Numbered from the stretch's first letter, positions 48,503 to 57,955 are shown. The stretch is DNA of 64,000 nt from Hyphomonas sp. Mor2 (GCF_001854405.1 NZ_CP017718.1:496001-560000); one strand, 5' to 3'. Notes: generated from the sequence alone by a model not told the origin. A program made the numbers and translations.

Positions 48503-49404
48503 GCCAGATCACCCCATTCTGTCAGGGCTGCGCGGGCAATCGGCGCCCCCCATTCCTGAACAAAATGTCCGCCATCCTCGACGATCATCGGTTCAGGGCA
48601 TCCATTGATCTGCGCGCGGAGCGATTCCATTTGTCCTGGGCCTAGAACCGGATCCTGCGCCCCAACCGCCATGAAGGTTGGTCCCGTCCATTCTGACGTC
48701 CACCAGGCCGAAGCCCGCTTTGAGGTCTCGACCCCTTCCATATCAGGATCGGTCATGACGAGTTCGGGGAAGCGGCGGACACCAGCTTTATACGTGACAT
48801 CTGGGAACGGCGCTGCGTAGGCGGCTGCTTCTGCATCGCTCAAAATCGGTGTCCCGCGCTTCATCAAGGCACCGACATCCATGTCCGGCTGGGTGCGATT
48901 ATAGGCACGCCAGGCATCAAACCCTGCGCCCGGAGATTGACCCGTGGCGATTGCTGTATTCATCACCAGCAGACGCGAGAATCGCTCTGGCATGTCCATC
49001 GGGATGGTCAGGCCCAGAAGACCGCCCCAATCCTGGCAAACCAGGGTGACGTTTTGAAGATCGAGGCGTTTGATCAATTCGAGCATCATATTGCGGTGAA
49101 AATGAAACGTGTAGACCGCGTCTTCGGTCGGCTTGTCGGAGCGTCCGAACCCGAGCCAGTCCGGGCATACGACGCGTGCACCGCTTTCTTTGAACACGGG
49201 AATCATCTTGCGATACAGATATGACCAGGAGGGTTGTCCATGCAGGCACAAGAAAACGCGGTCGGCCGACTGAGGGCCTTCATCCAGATAATGAACCCTG
49301 AGCCCCTCGTATCCTGGAAGGTCGTCAACATAGTTGGGGGAAAATGCGTAACCTGGAAGGTCGAGGAAGCGCTCATCTGGTGTGCGCACAGCTGAAAGGG
49401 GCAT
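48499..49404 (-). CDS. Haloalkane dehalogenase
   Basis: This is a soluble alpha/beta hydrolase of 301 residues that should release halide from haloalkanes and give the alcohol. The predicted set fits subfamily I (DhlA-like): HGQPSW (55-60) for the oxyanion hole and tryptophan, nucleophile Asp125 with halide-binding Trp126 (CQDWGG), Asp251 (GAQDPVLG) and His280 (DGGHFVQEW). I start it at MPLSAVRTPDERF with AGGAG upstream; an extension of 15 codons is possible but lacks a site. True substrate range cannot be read from sequence; some relatives are epoxide hydrolases. Confidence 0.85.
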   Translation of the reverse strand: MPLSAVRTPDERFLDLPGYAFSPNYVDDLPGYEGLRVHYLDEGPQSADRVFLCLHGQPSWSYLYRKMIPVFKESGARVVCPDWLGFGRSDKPTEDAVYTFHFHRNMMLELIKRLDLQNVTLVCQDWGGLLGLTIPMDMPERFSRLLVMNTAIATGQSPGAGFDAWRAYNRTQPDMDVGALMKRGTPILSDAEAAAYAAPFPDVTYKAGVRRFPELVMTDPDMEGVETSKRASAWWTSEWTGPTFMAVGAQDPVLGPGQMESLRAQINGCPEPMIVEDGGHFVQEWGAPIARAALTEWGDLA

Positions 49405-49513
49405 GATGTGTCTCCTGATAGGGCGGACGGCATTCGAGAGTGTTCCCAAGAATAACCAGCACGCTTGGCGTGTGAAAACCAGTCACGCGACGGGAGGGTG
49501 ATTGGGATTCAGG

Positions 49514-49547
49514 TAAAAAAGAAGGCCGTTCCTTACGAAACGACCTT
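49514..49547 (-). terminator. Intrinsic terminator of the small secreted protein gene
   Basis: On the minus strand a 9-bp stem (AAGGTCGTT / AACGGCCTT, one G-U pair) with an 8-nt loop is followed by CTTTTTT. It lies about 27 nt after the stop of the upstream gene. Confidence 0.82.
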
Positions 49548-49574
49548 TGGGGGGGAGTGAGATAAATGAGTTGA

Positions 49575-49877
49575 TTAGGATTTTGCAACCTGGTTGCAGC
49601 GCTCCAGGTCGGCGTCGGAAAGCGATTCTGTCTCGTTGGAGAATTCAGCCAATTTACCAACTTCCTTGACCACTTTCTTACACGTGCTGACGCGAACAGT
49701 TTTGCGGTCCAGCGTGGCGCGGCAAGTATCGTCGGCGCAGTTCCAAAGGGCTTTGGCAGCTACGATTTTCTCGGCTTTTTCCATTGGAGTTTCAAGGGTC
49801 GCCGTGAATGAGGTGCCCGCGAAAGCGGTTCCAGCGAAAGCGAGAGCGGTGGTTGCAGCAGCGAGGGTGCGGATCAT
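49575..49877 (-). CDS. Small secreted cysteine-containing protein (CC_3452-like)
   Basis: This is a 100-residue exported protein with a signal peptide (MIRTLAAATTALAFAGTAFA). The mature part has four cysteines in the pattern WNCADDTC, STCKK and ERCNQ, and the conserved-looking text KALWNCADDTCRATLDRKTVRVSTCKK (only landmark positions are meant). It resembles the uncharacterised CC_3452 family of Caulobacter relatives as I remember it. Two disulfides are likely in the periplasm. It has its own promoter with an overlapping palindrome, and its own terminator. Confidence 0.7.
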   Translation of the reverse strand: MIRTLAAATTALAFAGTAFAGTSFTATLETPMEKAEKIVAAKALWNCADDTCRATLDRKTVRVSTCKKVVKEVGKLAEFSNETESLSDADLERCNQVAKS

Positions 49878-49941
49878 GGGAGGAAACCTTTCAATTTTCG
49901 TGGCGTGGTGCCGGTGTCGATGTCTTCATCTGACAATGACG

Positions 49942-49977
49942 AACATATAAATCCTGAACGATAAGTCAATCGTTCAG
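49942..49977 (-). promoter_or_regulatory. Minus-strand promoter with overlapping 24-bp palindrome
   Basis: A perfect inverted repeat, CTGAACGAT (49954-49962) and ATCGTTCAG (49969-49977), surrounds a 6-bp centre. On the minus strand TTGACT (49969-49964) lies in that centre, and TATGTT (49947-49942) follows 16 nt later. A -35 inside a perfect dyad fits a repressor operator of the TetR or MarR kind controlling the small secreted protein. The same site is about 150 bp upstream of the divergent acyl-CoA dehydrogenase. Confidence 0.5.
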
Positions 49978-50122
49978 TGCGCAGAAAATTGCCGATTTGT
50001 GAGACTAACTGACAAAAACTGACAGCATTAGATGCGAGGAAGCCGGTTGAAGTGACCCTACGGAGCGGATTGCGGAGGCGTGGCGGAACGATAGTCTTTT
50101 CTGCAAGTGCAGGAGAGATGCG

Positions 50123-51397
50123 ATGGACTTTAACATTCCGCAGGAGATTGCCGACTATCTGGTCGTTCTGGATGATTTTATTGAAGCCGAAATCAAACCT
50201 CTGGAACAACAGGACGACAATATCCGCTTCTTCGATCATCGCCGAGAATGGGCCCGGACAGATTTTGAAAATGGCGGTTTGCCCCGACATGAATGGGAGG
50301 CGCTGCTGATGGAAGCCAAGCGTCGCGCGGACAAGGCAGGCCATTTTCGTTTTGCGCTCCCTTCAGAGTTTGGTGGCCAGGACGGCTCCAATCTTGCGAT
50401 GGCGATCATTCGCGAACACCTCGCGCGCAAAGGTTTGGGGCTGCACAATGACCTGCAGAACGAGCATTCCATCGTCGCCAACTATCCGCAGATTCTGATG
50501 TTGCGCGATTTTGCTCGGCCAGAACAGAAACACCTCATTCAAGATGCACTCGATGGGAAATTCCGCGCCACCTTCGGTCTCACCGAACCCGATCATGGGT
50601 CGGATGCGACGCATATGGACACCGTGGCCAAGCGCGAAGCACGCGATGGCGTGGATGGTTGGTTGATCAATGGCGAGAAAATGTGGACGACGGGGATGCA
50701 TACCGCTTCACACATGATGTGTTTCGCCCGTACCAGCGGAGATGATGGAGATGCCCGCGGGATCAGTTGTCTGCTCGTTCCCGCCGATGCACCAGGGCTG
50801 AAGATTGAAGAATATCTTTGGACATTCAACATGCCCACCGATCACCCTCGGGTCTCGCTGAAGGATGTCTGGGTACCAGAGAGCGCCCTGTTCGGTCCGG
50901 CCGAAGGCGGACTCGCCCTGGCGCAGCATTTCGTTCACGAGAACCGAATCCGACAAGCGGCGAGCTCGGTGGGCGCGGCGCTTTACTGCATTGATGAAAG
51001 CGTCGATTACGCACAGGCCCGAAAGCCTTTTGGAAAAGCCCTTGCGGTCAATCAGGCGATCCAGTTCCCTTTGGTCGAGCTGGCAACAGAGGCAGAGATG
51101 CTGCGCCTGCTGATCTTCAAAACCGCCTGGGAGATGGACCAGATGACAAAGCCGGAAGTTGCACAAAGGCTGTCCGATAAGGTCTCCATGTGTAACTATC
51201 GGGCCAACCGTCTGTGTTGCAACGCGGCGGACCGGGCCATGCAGGTCCATGGCGGCATGGGGTACTCCCGGCATAAGCCGTTCGAGCACATTTATCGCCA
51301 TCACCGCCGTTATCGCATCACGGAAGGCAGTGAGGAAATCCAGATGCGAAAAGTGGCCGGTCACCTGTTTGGCTTTATGGGCAAGAACAAGCGGTAA
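50123..51397 (+). CDS. Acyl-CoA dehydrogenase family protein
   Basis: This is a flavoprotein of 424 residues that should introduce the alpha-beta double bond in acyl-CoA. Family marks are FGLTEPDHGSDATHM, WLINGEKMWTTGMHTASHM (FAD and substrate loop), HVEN-type helix (FVHENRIRQAASSVGAALY), and AMQVHGGMGYSRHKPFEHIYRHHRRYRITEGSEEIQ at the end (listed as landmarks). It has AGGAGAG before the ATG. It stands alone, so chain-length preference and partner enzymes are unknown. Confidence 0.88.
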   Translation: MDFNIPQEIADYLVVLDDFIEAEIKPLEQQDDNIRFFDHRREWARTDFENGGLPRHEWEALLMEAKRRADKAGHFRFALPSEFGGQDGSNLAMAIIREHLARKGLGLHNDLQNEHSIVANYPQILMLRDFARPEQKHLIQDALDGKFRATFGLTEPDHGSDATHMDTVAKREARDGVDGWLINGEKMWTTGMHTASHMMCFARTSGDDGDARGISCLLVPADAPGLKIEEYLWTFNMPTDHPRVSLKDVWVPESALFGPAEGGLALAQHFVHENRIRQAASSVGAALYCIDESVDYAQARKPFGKALAVNQAIQFPLVELATEAEMLRLLIFKTAWEMDQMTKPEVAQRLSDKVSMCNYRANRLCCNAADRAMQVHGGMGYSRHKPFEHIYRHHRRYRITEGSEEIQMRKVAGHLFGFMGKNKR

Positions 51398-51514
51398 TTT
51401 TCCTGAAATTCGCGCGCGCGCATTTTGCGCATGTTAAACGTCGCGCGCTAACAACCTGCTCAACGTACTAGGGGCACCAGCGACTTCCTCGGAAGGACAT
51501 CATGGAGCCTGGGC

Positions 51515-52744
51515 GTGTTATTTCATGGAGCAAACAATCCGTTTCAGGATTATCGCGGCAGTGTATCCGTGATCGCTGCGATCGTGCTGGTTGCGTTGTT
51601 TATGATGATGACGCTGCTGGCAGACAGTGCCGCAATCATATCCACTAAGAGGAGCATGCAAGCATCGCTCGATATTGCGGCGCTCGCGGGCGCGAGGATG
51701 TTGGATGACGAAACGATCAGCGATGAGACGATAAAGTCGAATATCAATGTTGTATTCAAGGAAAACCTGGCGACGTCTGACAAGGCTTTGACTTGCGATC
51801 CGGCCGCGTCGGAATTTGGCCGCGATACAGGAGATGTTTCGACCGAAGTGAAATGTCACTACGGGATGATGCTGGGTGGCATGATCGCACCTGATAATAT
51901 CGACGTGTTGGTTCAATCCAAAACACGCATTTCCCGGCGCAAGCTCGATGTTGCACTCGTTTTGGATGTATCTGGATCGATGAACTCCAGTGGTAAGCTC
52001 TCAGCGTTGAAAGCTGCATCGAAACGCGCGGCTCAAACTTTGATCACTGCCAGTCGTCGCGAAGGCGATCACAGGGTTTCTTTTGTCGCTTATGCGAAGT
52101 CGGTTAATGTGCTGATGTATGGACCATATGCGTGGGGTGACACGGATGTGATCGAGCCCCTGCCGCCGACTATGGCGCCCTATAGTTGTGTATCTGAAAG
52201 GATCGGCGATGGCGCCTGGGATGATCGACCACCGGGGCCTGGCGCATACTTTCCTTTTGCAGGCAACGACTGCCCGCGGAACGGGCTTCTGACGCTCAGC
52301 TCTGATCTGTCCGAGATTGAGACCGCTGTCGACAGTTTGCACGCTTCCGGGTCGACCGCCGGACATCTCGGCGTAGCTTGGGCCTGGTATCTGTTGTCGC
52401 CGCGATGGGCGAGCGTTTGGCCCGCCACATCCACGCCGCGTCCATACGATGAAGAGGCCTCTTTCAAAGTCGTCATTCTGATGAGCGACGGCGCTTTTAA
52501 TAATGCAACACACGCGCCCTATGGAACAAGCAGCCAGCAGGCGATCAAGCTCTGTCGTGAAATGCGCAATCTCGGCATTCAGATCTATTCAGTCGCGTTC
52601 GCTGCACCGGCGGCTGGGAAGCAAACTCTCAAAGCGTGCGCCGGAAATGAAGCCAGATATTTCGAAGCCAGCTCAAATACTGCGCTCATCGCGGCTGATG
52701 AGCAGATCGCGGAGTCGCTGATCGCGCTTCGCATTGTTGAATAG
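51515..52744 (+). CDS. TadG-like pilus assembly protein with VWA domain
   Basis: This is a 409-residue inner-membrane-anchored protein. Residues 16-38 form a single membrane helix followed by a TadE/TadG-like segment (STKRSMQASLDIAALAGARML). A VWA domain with the metal site DVSGSMN (151-157) fills the rest, and LKACAGNEARYFEASS closes it. Such proteins are linked with Flp/tad pili or with cell-surface assembly in alphaproteobacteria. No tad genes are nearby. The start is GTG, with GGAG 7 nt upstream; no in-frame ATG fits. Confidence 0.78.
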   Translation: MLFHGANNPFQDYRGSVSVIAAIVLVALFMMMTLLADSAAIISTKRSMQASLDIAALAGARMLDDETISDETIKSNINVVFKENLATSDKALTCDPAASEFGRDTGDVSTEVKCHYGMMLGGMIAPDNIDVLVQSKTRISRRKLDVALVLDVSGSMNSSGKLSALKAASKRAAQTLITASRREGDHRVSFVAYAKSVNVLMYGPYAWGDTDVIEPLPPTMAPYSCVSERIGDGAWDDRPPGPGAYFPFAGNDCPRNGLLTLSSDLSEIETAVDSLHASGSTAGHLGVAWAWYLLSPRWASVWPATSTPRPYDEEASFKVVILMSDGAFNNATHAPYGTSSQQAIKLCREMRNLGIQIYSVAFAAPAAGKQTLKACAGNEARYFEASSNTALIAADEQIAESLIALRIVE

Positions 52745-52848
52745 CGGTGGAGCCAATCGTAACTGTGCGTGCTTTAGGCACAAAGTGCCAGCAGGTTAGG
52801 CGCGGCAGGCCGATTTCCATTCTGTATCGATGAATCTGGACATACAGC

Positions 52849-52877
52849 TTGTCGCCTGTCCTGATTCGGACTAGCTA
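52849..52877 (+). promoter_or_regulatory. Possible promoter of the glycine cleavage operon
   Basis: TTGTCGC at 52849-52855 and ACTAGCTA at 52870-52877, 14 nt apart, are a partial match to the Caulobacter-type consensus. It would start transcription just before the first riboswitch aptamer. The -10 match is poor. Confidence 0.25.
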
Positions 52878-52887
52878 ACTCCTATCA

Positions 52888-53070
52888 AATCCGTTCCGGG
52901 AGAGAATCGAACTCCCGATCGCCGAAGGCGCAACCGCCCCGGAAACGCTCAGGCAAAAGGACCGGTTCGGATTCAACACGCTGGAAAGAGGCGCGCAGTA
53001 CGCGGCAGCCTCGCCGAAGGAGCAAGCGGCCGCCGGTCGCGGAATCTCTCAGGCGCCAGGACAGCGGGGG
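52888..53070 (+). ncRNA. Tandem glycine riboswitch
   Basis: Two consecutive glycine aptamers are clear. Aptamer 1 (about 52888-52968) has GGGAGAGAATCG, the CGCCGAAGGCGCAA core and AACGCTCAGGCAAAAGGACC. Aptamer 2 (about 52981-53064) has CTGGAAAGAG, CGCCGAAGGAGCAAGCG and AATCTCTCAGGCGCCAGGACAG. Both cores match the known consensus. The region directly precedes gcvT, so it should turn on the glycine cleavage operon when glycine is abundant. Downstream, CTGTCCTG (53098-53105) is complementary to CAGGACAG of aptamer 2, a possible switch helix. Confidence 0.95.
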
Positions 53071-53123
53071 CAGCACAGGTCCGCCATTGAGCGTGAACTG
53101 TCCTGCTTTGGAAGGCGCCAGTA

Positions 53124-54278
53124 TTGGCTGAAACCGAAACACAATCCCTGAAGCGGACGCCGCTTTACGATGTGCATTTGGCGCATGGTGGCAAGATGGT
53201 GCCATTCGCCGGCTATGAGATGCCCGTCCAATTTGAGGGCGTGAAGCCGGAACACCTCTGGACGCGCGAGCATGCCGGCCTGTTCGATGTTTCGCATATG
53301 GGCCCTTGTTTCCTGTTCCTGAAAGAGGGACTGGGGCAGGCTGGTGCCCATGAGAAAATTGCGGCGCTGATGGAGCGCCTGGTGCCCAGCAATATTGCGA
53401 TCCTAAAGCCGGGGCAGGGGCGTCTGTCGGTTCTGCTCAATGATCAGGGCGGTATTCTCGACGATCTGATCATCACGCGTATGCCGGGCGAGGGTCTGGA
53501 TGGCATGCTCTACATCGTGGTCAATGGCGCGGTAAAAAACGAGGACTGGGCGCATATCGAGCGCGAGTTGGGGAACGAGGCCGGATTGCAAAAGGCAGAC
53601 GATCGTATCCTGATGGCGCTGCAAGGGCCGAAAGCGGAGGCGGTGCTCACGCAGCATTTTCCGGAAGCGGCGGACTTAACCTTCATGCGCTGCGCCTATT
53701 TGGAGCGGGGCGACGAGAAAATCATGCTCTCGCGCTCAGGTTATACGGGCGAGGACGGGTTCGAGCTTCTGCTTCCGAACAATTCGTATGGCCTGGGAAT
53801 TGTGAACAGCTTGCTTGAGGATGACCGGGTGAAACCGATTGGTCTCGGGGCGCGTGACAGTTTGCGCCTCGAAGCCGGGCTGTGCCTCTATGGGCACGAT
53901 ATGGATACGACCCGCGATCCGGTTGAAGCCGATCTGGGTTGGGTGATCCAGAAATCGCGGCGCGAACGGGCCGATTTTCCCGGCGCTGAACGCATACTGA
54001 AGGCTTTTGCCGACGGCCCCTCTGAGAAGCGCGTCGGCATTCAGCCATTGGAACGTGCACCAGCTCGCGAAGGCACGGAAATTCATGTGAATGGTGAAGC
54101 GGTCGGCGTGGTCACGTCCGGCGGTTTTGGTCCGAGCGTCGAAAAGCCGATTGCGATGGGCTATGTCCGCGCTGATCTCGCGGTTGCGGGGACCAAAGTG
54201 GATCTGATGGTGCGCGGCAAAGCGCGCCCGGCAGAAGTCTGCGACCTGCCATTCGTACAACCAAACTACAAACGCTAA
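53124..54278 (+). CDS. gcvT: Glycine cleavage system T protein (aminomethyltransferase)
   Basis: T protein transfers the methylene group from lipoyl-H protein to tetrahydrofolate and releases ammonia. The 384-residue product has [28 protein letters not shown] at the N-terminus, [11 protein letters not shown] in the folate barrel, and [19 protein letters not shown] in the core. The start is TTG, 8 nt after GGAAGG, giving the family N-terminus; it lies just after the riboswitch. gcvH follows 13 nt later. Confidence 0.95.
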   Translation: MAETETQSLKRTPLYDVHLAHGGKMVPFAGYEMPVQFEGVKPEHLWTREHAGLFDVSHMGPCFLFLKEGLGQAGAHEKIAALMERLVPSNIAILKPGQGRLSVLLNDQGGILDDLIITRMPGEGLDGMLYIVVNGAVKNEDWAHIERELGNEAGLQKADDRILMALQGPKAEAVLTQHFPEAADLTFMRCAYLERGDEKIMLSRSGYTGEDGFELLLPNNSYGLGIVNSLLEDDRVKPIGLGARDSLRLEAGLCLYGHDMDTTRDPVEADLGWVIQKSRRERADFPGAERILKAFADGPSEKRVGIQPLERAPAREGTEIHVNGEAVGVVTSGGFGPSVEKPIAMGYVRADLAVAGTKVDLMVRGKARPAEVCDLPFVQPNYKR

Positions 54279-54291
54279 CGGGGTGAGAGAG

Positions 54292-54663
54292 ATGAGCACT
54301 TATTTTACGGAAGACCATGAATGGATCAGCGTCGACGGAGATGTCGGCACGATCGGAATCACCAAATATGCTGCGGAGCAACTCGGCGACGTTGTCTTCG
54401 TCGAAGTGCCGGAAGCAGGGGCAAGTTTCGGCAAAGGTGACGACATGGCGGTGGTCGAGAGTGTGAAAGCCGCTTCCGACGTTTACGCCCCGGTTGGCGG
54501 TGAAATCACGGAAGGCAATGGCGACCTCGCTGATGCTCCCGAGACGGTCAATGAAGACCCTGAGGGAAAGGGATGGTTCTGCAAGATGAAACTGTCCAAT
54601 GCGGGCGAACTCGAAGGCCTGATGGACGCCGCCGCGTACAAGACATTTTGTGAGGGCCTTTAA
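54292..54663 (+). CDS. gcvH: Glycine cleavage system H protein
   Basis: H protein carries the lipoyl arm that shuttles the aminomethyl group among P, T and L proteins. The 123-residue product has the lipoylation motif [13 protein letters not shown] with the modified lysine and the surrounding [13 protein letters not shown] and [10 protein letters not shown] segments. I start it at [11 protein letters not shown]; a GTG nine nt earlier is less likely. Confidence 0.96.
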   Translation: MSTYFTEDHEWISVDGDVGTIGITKYAAEQLGDVVFVEVPEAGASFGKGDDMAVVESVKAASDVYAPVGGEITEGNGDLADAPETVNEDPEGKGWFCKMKLSNAGELEGLMDAAAYKTFCEGL

Positions 54664-54666
54664 GCA

Positions 54667-55026
54667 TTGCTGGTGACGGCGCTCTTCTGGGCATTGGCGG
54701 TGATTAAGTTCCCGCCCATCATTGCTGCGATTGCCCCTGGTCAATTGACGCGCCTGTATGGCGTGCCTGCCGAAGACCGAACGCTTGTGACCTTATTGCA
54801 GCATCGCGCCATTTTACTGGGCATTGTTGGGGCTGGATGCGCTGTCGCGGCGCATGTCGAAGCGTTTCGCTGGCCCGCGCTTTGGGCCGCATCGATCAGC
54901 ATTGTCACGTTTTTGGTGCTGTGTGCTGCGCAAGGCCAGTTTGCCGGCCCATTGCGCAAGATTGCCATCATGGACGCGATTGGCGTTCCCATCGTGATCG
55001 CCCTGTTTCTAATTTTATCCTCCTGA
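54667..55026 (+). CDS. Small four-helix membrane protein inside the gcv operon
   Basis: This is a 119-residue protein with four membrane segments (about residues 3-20, 45-62, 68-85 and 97-116). The cytoplasmic loop [22 protein letters not shown] looks conserved, but I recognise no family with a known role. The start is TTG, 3 nt after gcvH; GTG is also possible. It lies between gcvH and gcvPA on the same strand with short gaps, so it is probably cotranscribed. It is not a known glycine cleavage component. Confidence 0.6.
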   Translation: MLVTALFWALAVIKFPPIIAAIAPGQLTRLYGVPAEDRTLVTLLQHRAILLGIVGAGCAVAAHVEAFRWPALWAASISIVTFLVLCAAQGQFAGPLRKIAIMDAIGVPIVIALFLILSS

Positions 55027-55043
55027 CAGGAAGGAATAACTGT

Positions 55044-56387
55044 ATGAGATATCTCCCTCTCACCCCTGACGATCGTGCTGCGATGCTGAATACAATCGGC
55101 GCCGGATCGGTGGATGACTTTTATCACGACGTCCCCGAAAGCGCGCGCTTGACGGGCCCCATTCACGATCTGCCGGATCATCAGGGCGAGCTGGCCGTGG
55201 AACGCCATCTGTCGCGCCTCGCGGCGAAGAATACGACTGCAAGCGAAGTGCCGTTCTTTGTCGGCGCAGGGGCTTACAAGCACCATGTTCCGGCCAGCGT
55301 GGATATGATCATCCAGCGGTCGGAATTCCTCACCACCTACACGCCTTACCAACCGGAGATCGCACAGGGCACGTTGCAGACCTTGTTCGAATTTCAGACC
55401 CAGGTGGCCGCGATGACGGCGATGGATGTGGCCAATGCCAGCATGTATGACGGCTCGACCGCTTGCGCCGAAGCCGCCGTGATGGCTTGCCGCGTCACGC
55501 GTCGAAAGAAAGTCGTGCTTTCCGGAGGTCTCCACCCGCATTATGCGGCCGCCACGCGCCTGCTTTGCGAAGCGCAAGGCATTGAAGTGGTCGAGCTCGA
55601 GCCCGCGATTGACGGCGAGCTAGAACTCGCAAATCACATTGATGACGCGACAGCCTGTGTGATCGGTCAGTCACCAAACGTGTTCGGCACGGTCACCGAT
55701 CTCTCGCCGGTCGCTGACGCTGCTCATGAGAAAAAGGCGCTCCTGGTCAGTGTATTCACGGAGGCGGTATCGCTCGGTCTGGTCACGCCGCCCGGAGAAA
55801 TGGGCGCTGACATTGCTGTCGGGGAAGGGCAATCGATCGGTAATCCGCTGACATTTGGCGGGCCATATGTCGGTCTGTTTGCCTGCACGCAGAAATTGGT
55901 CCGGCAGATGCCAGGCCGCTTGTGCGGTGAGACCGTGGATGCGGATGGAAAACGCGGCTTCGTTCTCACGCTTTCGACCCGCGAGCAACACATCCGACGC
56001 GATAAGGCGACGTCGAATATCTGTACGAATTCGGGCCTTTGCGCGTTGGCATTCACCGCACACATGACGCTGCTGGGTGGCAAGGGGCTGGAGCAGCTCG
56101 CCGTCCTCAATCATGAAGCGGCGTGCGATCTCGCCGATGCCTTGTCGACCGTTCCAGGCGTCGAGATTTTGACCCCGCGTTTCTTCAACGAGTTTGCTTT
56201 CCGCACCCCCGTGGATGCTGAAGCCGTCCTCGCCATGCTTGAGGAGCGCGGTGTGCTTGGCGGTGTCCGTGCGAGCCGCCTGTTGCCGCATGATGGGCTT
56301 GGCGACGTGATCATCGCTGCGGCCACGGAGTGCACGACGCAGGACGATATTGACGCCTATGTGGCGACGCTGAAGGAGGTGATCTGA
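55044..56387 (+). CDS. gcvPA: Glycine dehydrogenase (decarboxylating) subunit 1
   Basis: This is one half of the PLP-dependent P protein, which decarboxylates glycine and passes the aminomethyl group to H protein. The 447-residue product has [36 protein letters not shown] and [14 protein letters not shown], all family marks. I start it at [15 protein letters not shown] with GGAAGGAA upstream. Its stop overlaps the gcvPB start (TGATG), so the halves are translationally coupled. Confidence 0.96.
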   Translation: MRYLPLTPDDRAAMLNTIGAGSVDDFYHDVPESARLTGPIHDLPDHQGELAVERHLSRLAAKNTTASEVPFFVGAGAYKHHVPASVDMIIQRSEFLTTYTPYQPEIAQGTLQTLFEFQTQVAAMTAMDVANASMYDGSTACAEAAVMACRVTRRKKVVLSGGLHPHYAAATRLLCEAQGIEVVELEPAIDGELELANHIDDATACVIGQSPNVFGTVTDLSPVADAAHEKKALLVSVFTEAVSLGLVTPPGEMGADIAVGEGQSIGNPLTFGGPYVGLFACTQKLVRQMPGRLCGETVDADGKRGFVLTLSTREQHIRRDKATSNICTNSGLCALAFTAHMTLLGGKGLEQLAVLNHEAACDLADALSTVPGVEILTPRFFNEFAFRTPVDAEAVLAMLEERGVLGGVRASRLLPHDGLGDVIIAAATECTTQDDIDAYVATLKEVI

Positions 56388-57955
56388 TGGGTATGCAATC
56401 GATTGGTCGTCCGACCACACCGTTCGCGTCTGAAGCATCGAACGTGGAGACCATCTCTGGCTCCAAGGGGCTCATGCAACGCGAAGACCTGATCTTTGAG
56501 ATCGGATCGCCAGAAAAGACGGGCGTGGACCTGCCAGCACCGAAGGGCACCAGGAATCGCCTGGGCGGTGTCACGCGCAAGCAATCCAGTGGCTTACCAG
56601 GCCTGTCTGAACCAGAAGCCGTGCGTCATTATATGCGCCTCAGCCAGAAGAATTACGCCATTGACCTTGGCCTGTTCCCGCTAGGCTCCTGCACGATGAA
56701 GCACAATCCGCGCTTGAACGAAAAAGCGGCGCGGATGCCAGGCTTTGCTGACATTCATCCGTTGCAACCGCAGCGCACAGTGCAGGGGGCGTTGGAGCTG
56801 ATCGATGAATTGGCGACCTGGCTGAAAACCCTGACCGGCATGCCCGCGGTTGCGATGAGTCCGAAAGCCGGGGCGCATGGCGAGCTGTGTGGCATGCTGG
56901 CAATCCGCCAAGCTTTGATCGCGCGCGGCGAAGCGGAGACCCGCAAGCGCGTACTCGTTCCGGCATCCGCGCACGGCACAAATCCGGCGACAGCTATCCA
57001 GTGCGGTTTCATTGTAGATGAAATCAAGGCGAATGAGCGCGGCCGGGTCGATATGGACGACCTCAGATCCAAACTCGAAACGACGGACGATATTGCCGGC
57101 ATCATGCTGACCAATCCGAACACGTGCGGTCTGTTCGAAACCGACATCAAGGAGATTGCCGATCTTATCCACGATGCTGGCGGTTATTTCTATTGCGATG
57201 GAGCGAACTTCAACGCGATAGTCGGGCGGGTTCGACCGGGTGATCTCGGTGTCGATGCCATGCATATCAACCTGCACAAGACCTTCTCCACCCCGCATGG
57301 GGGTGGCGGTCCGGGCTCTGGTCCGACGGTGCTGTCTGACGCGCTGGCGCCTTATGCGCCGGTCCCGTTTGTGGTCAAGGATGATGATGGCTTCCGTCTC
57401 GTCGAGGAAAGCGAAGGCGATGCGTCTGAGGCTTTTGGTCGAATGGTCGCCTTCCATGGCCAGATGGGCATGTTCGTACGTGCGCTCACCTATATGCTGA
57501 GCCACGGCGCAGACGGCTTGAAACAGGTGGCTGAGGACGCCGTTCTGAATGCCAACTATATCCAGGCCCGCTTGAAATCTGTGATGACGCCGGCCTTCGA
57601 TGGCTATTGCATGCATGAAGCCTTGTTCTCGGATGCGTTCACAGCTGATGGCATTGAAACGATCGATATCGCCAAGGCCATGCTCGACGAAGGGTATCAC
57701 CCGATGACCATGTATTTCCCTCTGGTGGTACATGGCGCCATGCTGATCGAGCCGACCGAGACCGAAAGCAAGCAGGAGCTGGATCGGTTCTGCGAGTCGC
57801 TCACGCGCATCGCTGAGCGCGCGGCTGCTGGCGACGAAACGCTGAAAGCAGCGCCGTATCTCGCTCCGATGAAGCGCCTGGATGAAACCCAGGCAGCTCG
57901 CAAGCCGGTGCTGAAATGGACCGCGCCGGAGCCGGAAGCTGTGGCGGCAGAGTAA
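56387..57955 (+). CDS. gcvPB: Glycine dehydrogenase (decarboxylating) subunit 2
   Basis: This is the second half of P protein, carrying the PLP lysine in MHINLHKTFSTPHGGGGPG. The 522-residue product also has GSCTMKHNPRLNEK, SAHGTNPATAIQCGF and YHPMTMYFPLVVHGAMLIEPTE (landmarks). It ends the glycine cleavage operon 1 nt before the stop of the convergent acyltransferase gene, leaving no room for a terminator. The L protein gene (lpd) is not in this window. Confidence 0.97.
   Translation: MGMQSIGRPTTPFASEASNVETISGSKGLMQREDLIFEIGSPEKTGVDLPAPKGTRNRLGGVTRKQSSGLPGLSEPEAVRHYMRLSQKNYAIDLGLFPLGSCTMKHNPRLNEKAARMPGFADIHPLQPQRTVQGALELIDELATWLKTLTGMPAVAMSPKAGAHGELCGMLAIRQALIARGEAETRKRVLVPASAHGTNPATAIQCGFIVDEIKANERGRVDMDDLRSKLETTDDIAGIMLTNPNTCGLFETDIKEIADLIHDAGGYFYCDGANFNAIVGRVRPGDLGVDAMHINLHKTFSTPHGGGGPGSGPTVLSDALAPYAPVPFVVKDDDGFRLVEESEGDASEAFGRMVAFHGQMGMFVRALTYMLSHGADGLKQVAEDAVLNANYIQARLKSVMTPAFDGYCMHEALFSDAFTADGIETIDIAKAMLDEGYHPMTMYFPLVVHGAMLIEPTETESKQELDRFCESLTRIAERAAAGDETLKAAPYLAPMKRLDETQAARKPVLKWTAPEPEAVAAE

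Noticed and set aside
49472-49484. Short dyad CACGC-TTG-GCGTG upstream of the haloalkane dehalogenase gene
   Set aside because: Only 5 bp per arm, with no promoter elements placed around it; this is expected by chance in GC-rich DNA.
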